The notes under the pieces are model-generated. The model ran no database searches and had not been told where the DNA came from. It saw nothing but the letters and a program-made list of their open reading frames with translations. 64,000 nt of DNA, taken from contig JADKCL010000001.1 in assembly GCA_016718825.1 (NCBI GenBank), forward strand, positions 186,001 through 250,000, in the 5' to 3' direction. The position numbers were made by a program, and so were the translations under genes. Each line of letters starts with the position of its first letter. The first letter of the stretch is position 1. Source of the DNA: Bacteroidota bacterium (GTDB lineage Bacteria > Bacteroidota > Bacteroidia > J057 > JADKCL01). Shown one piece after another: positions 1-6,110 of this stretch.

Positions 1-179
1 GTCATTGCCTTGGTTGAAACAATTACCAGGTCCTCATCGATTCCGGGCGAACGTCCCGGGGAAAAAGTGGAGTGGCTGGGCGATTTCCTGGAACCAGGGC
101 CGCAACGCATTGAAGGCTCAGCGATTTTCCAAGAAACCTCCCCACAGCCTTCGATGCTATCAATCATACCCTTCGCCAT
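1..179 (-). CDS. possible partial ORF coupled to the sugar epimerase gene, unknown product
   Basis: An ATG at 177-179 overlaps the TGA stop (179-181) of the upstream epimerase as TGATG, and the frame then stays open to the left edge of the window, while the other two minus-strand frames contain stops. The visible 59 or so residues match no family I recognise and hold no clear motif. The coupling-type start is the only positive argument. The complementary strand is also open here, so this may be noncoding. Confidence 0.2.
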   Translation of the reverse strand, partial: MAKGMIDSIEGCGEVSWKIAEPSMRCGPGSRKSPSHSTFSPGRSPGIDEDLVIVSTKAM

Positions 180-1156
180 CAGCAATTCTGATAAATACGA
201 TCAAATGGATCCCCAAACTTCCCGCTGTTCAGGACCGCCTGGATTTCGCGGATGCCATCGGGGACGTGGCGCGTCGCAACAAATTGCAGTTGTCGCGCAG
301 CTTTGTCAAAGTTCACGCGGTAGTTGCGGGTGTCGGCATCGGGCTGTTGGCCGTAGGCGAACTTGCATTCGGGGACGACCTTTCGAATCTCCTCCACGAT
401 CATGGCCTTGGTGTAGTTTTCGGAGCTTTCGCCGATGTTGAAGACACCCTCTGCGACCTCGGGTTGATGTGTGAGGCAAAGGCAAATCGCCTGCGCAAGG
501 TTCTGCACGTGGCAATACGGCCGCCATTGGTGTTCGCCAAAAACAAGCAGCTCCTTGCCGAGCACCAAGTCCCGCGTAAAGTGGTTGACGGTGAGGTCAA
601 AACGCATTCTCGGGGACAAGCCGTAGGCGGTTGCAAAACGGAGGATGCTGACCGTGACAGGGCTTGTGGCCGATTTGGTGAGCAGATATTCTTCGAATCC
701 TACTTTCAACCGGGCATAGTGGCTCTGTGGTTGCAGCTCCGAATTTTCATCCAGCAGACCTTCGTCCGACATTTGCCCGTAGTTGCTGCACGTGCTCGCG
801 AAGACAAACTTGGAAACGCCGACTTCTTCGGCCTCCTCAAACAAAGCCCGGCTCGCGACGTCCATCAAGGCGGTGGCAGCTTCCGGAAACAACTTGCAAG
901 CTGGGTCGCCGACAATCGCCGCAAGGTGGATCACCGCCTCGACATGTTGCAAGGCGGCTTTCCGAATTTCAGGATCACAAAGATCCCCCTTGACAAGGCT
1001 GAAATGCGGATGCGCATAGAGATCCTCCAGTCCGGCATCGCCAAACAACAGCACATCCAAGCCGCGCACGGCATATCCAAGGTCCAGCAATTGTCGGCAA
1101 AGGACCGAACCCACATAGCCGGCCGCGCCGGTCACCAAAATCTGTCGTTGCAACAT
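179..1156 (-). CDS. NAD-dependent epimerase/dehydratase (extended SDR)
   Basis: A 325-residue cytoplasmic extended short-chain dehydrogenase, acting on a nucleotide sugar by family. The N-terminus has the Rossmann glycine motif TGAAGYVGS (residues 9-17), a loop with the D-L-x-D-P pattern follows, and the active-site region shows the STCSNYG segment and a YARLK (Y-x3-K) catalytic pair. Length fits UDP-glucose 4-epimerase and dTDP-glucose dehydratase relatives, but the substrate cannot be read from sequence. It is divergent from the methylmalonyl-CoA epimerase gene, with a long palindrome between them. The ATG start sits just ahead of the Rossmann motif, as usual in the family. Confidence 0.88.
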   Translation of the reverse strand: MLQRQILVTGAAGYVGSVLCRQLLDLGYAVRGLDVLLFGDAGLEDLYAHPHFSLVKGDLCDPEIRKAALQHVEAVIHLAAIVGDPACKLFPEAATALMDVASRALFEEAEEVGVSKFVFASTCSNYGQMSDEGLLDENSELQPQSHYARLKVGFEEYLLTKSATSPVTVSILRFATAYGLSPRMRFDLTVNHFTRDLVLGKELLVFGEHQWRPYCHVQNLAQAICLCLTHQPEVAEGVFNIGESSENYTKAMIVEEIRKVVPECKFAYGQQPDADTRNYRVNFDKAARQLQFVATRHVPDGIREIQAVLNSGKFGDPFDRIYQNC

Positions 1157-1240
1157 CGGGGCGAAATTAGTTGTTTTGGATGGAATGGTGGTTAAATGGA
1201 TTGTGTCGAATCGCCGCCGTGGTTGAATTGTATTCTACAC

Positions 1241-1282
1241 ATTGGTCGTAGGGACAGGTCGCGACCTGTCCCTACGACCAAT
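1241..1282. repeat. perfect 42-bp palindrome between divergent genes
   Basis: The first 21 bases, beginning ATTGGTCGTAGGGACAGGTC, are followed at once by their exact reverse complement, with no loop. The element lies in the 159-bp gap between the sugar epimerase (leftward) and methylmalonyl-CoA epimerase (rightward). It has no T-tract, so it is not a standard intrinsic terminator, and divergent genes do not need one here. It could be a dispersed palindromic repeat, a cruciform or a dimer-binding site. No second copy was noticed in the window. Confidence 0.9.
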
Positions 1283-1315
1283 ATAAATCGTTGTTAATCA
1301 TAAATTTGAATCGAA

Positions 1316-1720
1316 ATGAAAATCGAACACATCGGCATCGCCGTCCAGGACCTCGCCAAGAGCAATGCCCTTTTTGCGGCCATTTTTGATCAGCAGCCCT
1401 ACAAGCAGGAGCAGGTCGAGAGCGAGCATGTCAATGTCTCGTTTTTCCAGCTCGGCGACTCCAAAATCGAATTGCTTGAGGCGACCCATCCGGAAAGTGC
1501 GATTGCCAAACACATTGAGAAACGCGGCGAAGGCATGCACCATATCGCCTTCGAAGTCCCCGACATTTTTGCTGCGATGGAACGGATGAAAGCTCAAGGG
1601 TACCGTGTTTTGAACGAAGCCCCCAAACGTGGCGCCGACAATAAATTGATCTTTTTCCTGCATCCCAAAGACAGCAACGGGGTTTTGGTCGAATTGTGTC
1701 AGGAGATCAGGGAGAGCTGA
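1316..1720 (+). CDS. mce: methylmalonyl-CoA epimerase
   Basis: A 134-residue VOC-fold protein, the usual length for methylmalonyl-CoA epimerase, which interconverts (R)- and (S)-methylmalonyl-CoA in propionate and branched-chain catabolism. The family pattern is clear: N-terminal MKIEHIGIAV with metal ligand His5, the S-KIELLEA segment near residue 50, GEGMHHIAFEV with His76, and NGVLVEL with Glu126. These line up with the known metal site. A B12-dependent acyl-CoA mutase gene lies about 41 kb away at 42.4-45.8 kb, but its substrate residues look isobutyryl-specific, so the true partner mutase may be elsewhere. The start ATG is 34 bp after the palindrome. Confidence 0.92.
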   Translation: MKIEHIGIAVQDLAKSNALFAAIFDQQPYKQEQVESEHVNVSFFQLGDSKIELLEATHPESAIAKHIEKRGEGMHHIAFEVPDIFAAMERMKAQGYRVLNEAPKRGADNKLIFFLHPKDSNGVLVELCQEIRES

Positions 1721-1751
1721 AGGTGGCTGAGCGGCGCCGAAAAGTGTTGAA

Positions 1752-2333
1752 TCAAGCGTTATTCCCGAGTTTCACGCGGCGGTAAATGTCAGCCAGCGGA
1801 AGACTCAGCTTGAGGCTTTTTATTTCCAACACGTCTTCCAATCCACTATAGCTACGAAGTTGCCAAATACCGTCGTGAGCTTTTTGGAAGACATCAATTT
1901 GGTATTCGTCTTGGGCGATGAGAATGTATTCCGTTAGTGATGGTATTTGCTTGTACCGGTGGAATTTTTTGCCACGGTCAAAGGATTCGCTCCATTCTGC
2001 AAGAACTTCGACGACTACCGTCGGATTTGTATAGGCATATTGATTGTCCACCACGTTGGGTTTGCCTTTGCAAATAGATATTTCAGGATAGAAATAGCAC
2101 CTTGGCTGATCGATACGAATTTTGAAGGAACTGGTAAAAACAAACCATTCCTCATGTTCAACGCCATCGGCAATGGAACACATGCAATCTACTGTGATGC
2201 CGTTTTGATCAATGGAATGGCTTGTCATGGGCAGGATCTTGCCATCCAAATACTCATTTTTGTACTCTGCAAGCAATTCCAATGCGAGATATTCCTCTGG
2301 TGTGACGAATCGGTTTGGTATTTGAATTTCCAT
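1752..2333 (-). CDS. Uma2 family (DUF820) PD-(D/E)XK-like protein
   Basis: A 193-residue protein matching the Uma2/DUF820 family, predicted restriction-endonuclease-like proteins of unknown physiological role that are abundant in cyanobacteria and some Bacteroidota. Visible family features are the N-terminal FVTPEEYLALE, the YPEISI strand (usual YPD[VI]), P-TVVVEVL, the RGKKFHRYKQIPSLTEYILI segment, and a C-terminal LPLADIY. In the YPEISI strand the usual acidic Asp is Glu. It starts 44 bp after the MNIO gene on the same strand, so it may be co-transcribed with the peptide-modification locus. That link could be accidental, since Uma2 genes are mobile and scattered. Confidence 0.8.
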   Translation of the reverse strand: MEIQIPNRFVTPEEYLALELLAEYKNEYLDGKILPMTSHSIDQNGITVDCMCSIADGVEHEEWFVFTSSFKIRIDQPRCYFYPEISICKGKPNVVDNQYAYTNPTVVVEVLAEWSESFDRGKKFHRYKQIPSLTEYILIAQDEYQIDVFQKAHDGIWQLRSYSGLEDVLEIKSLKLSLPLADIYRRVKLGNNA

Positions 2334-2377
2334 CTATCAAAAATACAAATGTCCCATTCAATGCAACGATACCTCAG

Positions 2378-3505
2378 TCAAAAACCATCCTTCCACTTAC
2401 GAGCGATTTGCCTTGCGGTTTCGAGCATGGCGGGATCCCAATTTACCGCACTCCATTCGCCTGATGCAAGTGCCGAACTTTGAATCTTTGCCTTGACTTC
2501 TTCAAAATTGGCGCTGTTTTCGAGAATGTCGGAAAGCAGGAGTTGTTCGAAATGCAGCGTTTCATCCTCTAGCGGATGGCTTTGAAACTCAATTTTGGGC
2601 GGCAAAAAGTTTTGCAGGAGCGTGAACGAAGTCCGTTTGGCGGATTCGAGCTGCACCAAATCCCGCATTCGAAGGAAGTCGGCCTGATACTGCGATTGGC
2701 TTTCCGCATCGGCCAAGGCATGGCTCATTTGCTCCAAAACCACAAATTTGAGGTTCGGACATTGGCCCATTGTGGTAGCCAGCAACTCGAACACGCGTTC
2801 GGGTACGCCCGCGTCGTGCGTATCGCGCCTGACCCCAGGTTGCGGGCGAAAAGGCGAAGGTTCCCAACTTCCGCCGGAAATGTGAATTTCCCTGACGCGT
2901 GCCAGTGGAATTCCAGCCAGCAATTCTGCTGAGTCCAACCCAAAATTATGCAGCTGACAATACAGGTTGTGAAGGTCGAGGATGAGGAAACCATTCGCGG
3001 GCGCGAGCAAGGCCTCCAAAAATTCACCATGAATACGTGCAGAATGCGCATCTGTGGCAAATGCAAGGTTTTCCAGCCCCACGGGGCAACCGCAGGCGTC
3101 GGCAATCCGCAAAAGCCTATCCTGCCCAAGGGCAAGCGTTCGCTTGGAATAAGGCACGGACAAGGGTGCGCCCTTGTGAAAGTCGGCTCCCGTGAAAAAC
3201 CCGAAATGTTCGCTGATGTGGTCAAATCGGAAGCGGGTGGTCAGGGATTTCAATTCCGCCAACCAAGCCGCTTGCTCGGGTAGCCATTTTCCTGAAAACA
3301 TCGAAAAAAACACCCCATGCCCGACGAGCCGACCGGCATTGCCGTAACTTTTGAGCAGTTCTTCAAACCATTCCGGGATGTCGGGTCGATTGTGCAGCGT
3401 GTCAAATGACCATTCCATACCTTCGACGGCCTCCGCCGCAAACAGGGGTAATGCTGCCTGAATCAGGTTGGAATCGACATTGAAGGAGAGGGAGGCGTGG
3501 ATCAT
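2378..3505 (-). CDS. DUF692 / MNIO-family multinuclear iron oxidase (RiPP-modifying enzyme)
   Basis: A TIM-barrel protein of the DUF692 family, now called multinuclear non-heme iron-dependent oxidases (MbnB, TglH, ChrH and relatives), which modify Cys- or Asp-containing peptides. Visible landmarks in order are GHGVFFS, HISEHFGF, GLENLAF, LDLHNLY, EIHISGG, DTHDAGVP and VLEQM, carrying the His/Glu/Asp residues expected for an iron site. I chose ATG 3505 because the longer frame to 3553 needs a TTG start lying inside the upstream peptide gene. From this start the protein has 375 residues, including about 75-90 residues beyond the barrel (from about NFLPPKIEF). No separate DUF2063 partner gene is visible. 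It follows two peptide genes ending in CPACG-x-G, its likely substrates. Confidence 0.88.
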   Translation of the reverse strand: MIHASLSFNVDSNLIQAALPLFAAEAVEGMEWSFDTLHNRPDIPEWFEELLKSYGNAGRLVGHGVFFSMFSGKWLPEQAAWLAELKSLTTRFRFDHISEHFGFFTGADFHKGAPLSVPYSKRTLALGQDRLLRIADACGCPVGLENLAFATDAHSARIHGEFLEALLAPANGFLILDLHNLYCQLHNFGLDSAELLAGIPLARVREIHISGGSWEPSPFRPQPGVRRDTHDAGVPERVFELLATTMGQCPNLKFVVLEQMSHALADAESQSQYQADFLRMRDLVQLESAKRTSFTLLQNFLPPKIEFQSHPLEDETLHFEQLLLSDILENSANFEEVKAKIQSSALASGEWSAVNWDPAMLETARQIARKWKDGF

Positions 3506-3528
3506 CTTGGGTATTGCCACGTGTAAAC

Positions 3529-3696
3529 TCAGCCCCGACCGCAAGCCGGACAATTGTCGGCGTCTACGCGAAGGGGTTCATGCTGATCAACCTTCGTTTT
3601 GGTGTCTGATTGCGCCTTTTTGGTGTTGCAGGCAGTGCCCAAACCGATGGTCGCGGTGATCAGCATAGCTTGGAGGAGGGTGGTGGAGATTTTCAT
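3529..3696 (-). CDS. small signal-bearing peptide ending CPACGRG, probable MNIO substrate (precursor 2)
   Basis: A 55-residue ORF read directly from the minus strand: ATG at 3694-3696, TGA at 3529-3531. It starts MKISTTLLQAMLITATIG, then a lipobox-like LGTAC with Cys23, a polar Lys/Asp/Gln-rich middle, and ends DNCPACGRG. The MNIO start lies 23 bp downstream. Its paralog at 3802-4020 has the same signal-peptide pattern and the same tail, while the middles differ in sequence and length. That is the conservation expected of a RiPP core at the C-terminus behind an export signal. The peptide is probably exported, and possibly lipidated at Cys23, although position -3 is not the usual Leu. Precursor status is inferred. 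Confidence 0.8.
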   Translation of the reverse strand: MKISTTLLQAMLITATIGLGTACNTKKAQSDTKTKVDQHEPLRVDADNCPACGRG

Positions 3697-3801
3697 CGTC
3701 AATTCTTTTTAAACATTCGGATGACTTTTTGGTGCGGGAAACCAACCGATTCCATAAAGATACTGAAGAAGAAAATTCCACGAACAGCGGCTTGCGGGGG
3801 T

Positions 3802-4020
3802 TCAGCCCATGCCGCATGCCGGGCAAGGGTCGCCGCCGTTGCGCGGACTTGGCGAAAAAAGGTCTTTGACCTTGTCAATGATGCTTTCGTTTTGGGCAGG
3901 CCCAGTTTGGGAATTTTCTTCCTCAACATTTTGAGGTTTGACTGTGCGGCAGCTTGTCGCGGTGACGCCCACTGTGGCAGCAATGAGCATGGCTTTCAAA
4001 AGGGTGGATGGAACTTTCAT
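3802..4020 (-). CDS. small signal-bearing peptide ending CPACGMG, probable MNIO substrate (precursor 1)
   Basis: A 72-residue protein beginning MKVPSTLLKAMLIAATVG with a lipobox-like TATSC (Cys24), a Glu/Gln/Asn-rich linker, a short helix-like IIDKVKDLF, and the tail GGDPCPACGMG. It lies 105 bp upstream of its paralog and in front of the MNIO oxidase, all on the minus strand. Apart from the putative lipobox Cys, the only cysteines are the pair in the C-P-A-C tail, which fits the cysteine-directed chemistry of known MNIO enzymes. An alternative is a plain small lipoprotein with a metal-binding C-x2-C tail and no modification. A Sec-type or lipoprotein signal is visible; the modification itself is inferred. 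Confidence 0.82.
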   Translation of the reverse strand: MKVPSTLLKAMLIAATVGVTATSCRTVKPQNVEEENSQTGPAQNESIIDKVKDLFSPSPRNGGDPCPACGMG

Positions 4021-4140
4021 GGGTTTTCTTTTTAGTCGTGATGGTAGGTTGATGCGGGATTTTAGCAGATGGTTGGAATCGGTGCGAAATTCACAAGAGT
4101 GTTCGGCATGGGCCGTTTGCGTTCATGGATATCGGCCGAA

Positions 4141-4617
4141 CTATTCCGCGACGGTGATCTCCAGCACATTCGAATCGGGCAAACCATTCATCGACGTTTT
4201 GCCCTTGAATTGAATGCGGTATGTGCCAGATTGACGAATGGGGTAGGCATCCAACAAGTTGAATTCGGCAACAATGGATCCTTGTGGCGCTACATGAACA
4301 AATGCAGAAGGTCTGGGCTTCCCGCGTTTGACCATCGCACCCGCATAAGGGATTTTGTTGCCTATGGCGTCGGTTACGTCCAAAAAATTGCCTTTGAAGC
4401 CCTCCAAGGGGGTCATGTAACGGCAAAACCGGGCTGCCTTTCCTTCGTTGTTGGTAACCGAGAAGGTAAGCGTGATGCTTTCGCCAATCGGAAAATGAAC
4501 ACCGTTGGAGGTGAGCTGGGTCTGCAATTCGGTTGCAGGGTTTTGGGCAGCAGCATCCATGTTGACCATCAAGGCAAAGAAAAGAAAAAGCAGCGGATGG
4601 AGGAAGGTGAAGCGCAT
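4141..4617 (-). CDS. secreted beta-domain protein resembling the N-terminal domain of M35 metallopeptidases
   Basis: 158 residues with start ATG 4617, chosen because a hydrophobic signal peptide (FLHPLLFLFFALMVNM, ending near DAAAQ) follows at once; the longer frame only adds unlikely sequence. The mature part reads ESITLTFSVTNNEGKAARF, then RYMTPLEGF, NKIPYAGAMVKRG, LLDAYPI and SGTYRIQFKG. This order resembles the beta-sandwich pro-domain that precedes deuterolysin/M35 zinc proteases, but no protease domain or HExxH motif follows. It may be a stand-alone inhibitor- or binding-type domain. It ends 120 bp upstream of precursor peptide 1 on the same strand, so co-transcription with the MNIO locus is possible. 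Confidence 0.6.
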   Translation of the reverse strand: MRFTFLHPLLFLFFALMVNMDAAAQNPATELQTQLTSNGVHFPIGESITLTFSVTNNEGKAARFCRYMTPLEGFKGNFLDVTDAIGNKIPYAGAMVKRGKPRPSAFVHVAPQGSIVAEFNLLDAYPIRQSGTYRIQFKGKTSMNGLPDSNVLEITVAE

Positions 4618-4845
4618 AAATGGGGAAATTTGGGTTTTGGTAGCTACTAGAGCCGACTTCCCGACCACGCATGGATCAAAGATATTGAAAGTTGGGGTTT
4701 GGGACGAAGGCACAACAATTCCATCCTCTAGCAAAATTTACCAATCTCCCTTTATTTTCTGCCGATTACCAAAATCCAGTTGAATCAATTCAAGCGGGCA
4801 CATTATTTTCGCAGCGTCTAAATCACTGTCACCTTCTATCTATCA

Positions 4846-6039
4846 ATGGGATCATTCACCTCACCCGAAAAACAGCCGTTGCAGCGGAAGCCGGCAACAC
4901 AAGAAACCCCAGCCCTCGGAAAATCTGCCCAGCCACCTGCCTTTCAATTGACTGCTGAAGCCGATTCGCAGAAGCCCGCCCAGTTGCAGGAGGCTACCGC
5001 AGCCAAGGATTCCACAGCCGAGGTTCAGCAAGAAGCCCCTCAATTGGCCGAAACCGCTGCTCCCGAACCTGAAAAGGAGCTTTCGGAAGCCGATCGCTTA
5101 CGCGGTGCCGTTGCAGGTAAAGCTACGGAGTGGAACGGCAAAGAATTCATGACCCAACAAGAAATCGAAGATGTCAGGGTCAGTTCCGGCCTCAAGAACT
5201 ACACCACTTGCTTGGAGTTTGCGGGCAAAATGATGCGCGACGCCGACAAGGAAGTTTACGGCAAGGACTATAAAATGGCGACGGCAACGTCGCAGATGTT
5301 TACCCAAACCAAGGCAGATTGGGAAAAGGCCGTTGGTGCGCGCATTCAAGCCGATGGCTTTGACAAGTCAGTGGCTTTGTTTGAAAAGGCAATTGTGAGG
5401 GTGGAGGCACAAAAGGCCACGGTTGTTGCGGAAATCACGAAACTCCGTGAGCCTCAAAAAGAAGGCGAAAAGGAGTTGGCCTACAAACAGCGTAATCTTC
5501 GCGCCGCAGCACTTGAAAAACATACCGTTCCAGCCCTTGATTCGGTCTTGCGATTGTTGACTTCGCAGCGTGACAAATGGAAGGCGAGGTCTGAAAAAAG
5601 TGATGCCAAGGCTGAGGAAATTGATGCCGGCAATTCTGCGATGATCAAGGCGGAGGATGGTATGAAAAATGGCCGACCCAAGTCCGGCGAATTTATCATC
5701 CTCGCGCAAGCCCCCGGTGGGGCGAAGTATGGTGTGAAAAAGGAAACGCAGGTACAGCTTGCAGGCGGCGCTTTCAAACATATTGCTGTCTTCATGGAAG
5801 TGCTCAAGCAAGACGACGGCAGCGGATTTGAGCTTTGGCGCACCATCGACGGTGGCGGCACCAATGGAAAAGAAACCTTGTTGCGTGTGCGCTTGGCCGA
5901 CCGTATGATTTTCCCTGGACAAGAAGGCGCAAAAATGCCCGATGTTGGTTCCGCCTCCGGCTCACAACTCGCAGGATGGATGAACATGGATGAGATTGTG
6001 AACAAGCGCGACGCGAAATTGGCGGCTGGGAAGAAGTAA
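4846..6039 (+). CDS. unknown protein with contractile-injection-system cargo-like N-terminus
   Basis: 397 residues with no signal peptide. The first 80 or so residues are disordered and rich in Pro, Gln, Ala and Glu (SPEKQPLQRKP, PPAFQLTA, PAQLQEA). This style is typical of Bacteroidota proteins encoded with extracellular contractile injection systems, including DUF4157-type toxins. Residues about 130-270 are charged and predicted helical (KSVALFEKAIVRVEAQKATV), perhaps coiled coil. The C-terminal 120 residues form a mixed alpha/beta domain (GEFIILAQAPGG, GSGFELWRTIDGGG, LLRVRLADRMIFPGQ) that I do not recognise. No injection-system genes are nearby, so the assignment rests on sequence style only. 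A good terminator follows. Confidence 0.65.
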   Translation: MGSFTSPEKQPLQRKPATQETPALGKSAQPPAFQLTAEADSQKPAQLQEATAAKDSTAEVQQEAPQLAETAAPEPEKELSEADRLRGAVAGKATEWNGKEFMTQQEIEDVRVSSGLKNYTTCLEFAGKMMRDADKEVYGKDYKMATATSQMFTQTKADWEKAVGARIQADGFDKSVALFEKAIVRVEAQKATVVAEITKLREPQKEGEKELAYKQRNLRAAALEKHTVPALDSVLRLLTSQRDKWKARSEKSDAKAEEIDAGNSAMIKAEDGMKNGRPKSGEFIILAQAPGGAKYGVKKETQVQLAGGAFKHIAVFMEVLKQDDGSGFELWRTIDGGGTNGKETLLRVRLADRMIFPGQEGAKMPDVGSASGSQLAGWMNMDEIVNKRDAKLAAGKK

Positions 6040-6058
6040 GTCACGTTCCGCATAAATG

Positions 6059-6098
6059 AAACCGCCCCACCATCTCTGGCAGGGCGGTTTTTATTTTT
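6059..6098. terminator. intrinsic terminator between convergent genes
   Basis: Stem AAACCGCCC (6059-6067) pairs with GGGCGGTTT (6082-6090) around a 14-base loop, followed by TTATTTTT on the plus strand. It serves the unknown gene ending at 6039. A-rich sequence on the other side may also allow it to end the convergent ettA transcript. Confidence 0.85.
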
Positions 6099-6110
6099 GA
6101 AAAGTCCCGC

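Noticed and set aside
5..1195. 396-codon plus-strand frame over the sugar epimerase
   Set aside because: Antisense shadow of a clear SDR gene with Rossmann and YxxxK motifs on the other strand.
3529..3553. TTG start at 3553 for the MNIO gene
   Set aside because: It would lie inside the precursor peptide gene and add 16 residues unlike any DUF692 protein; ATG 3505 fits better.
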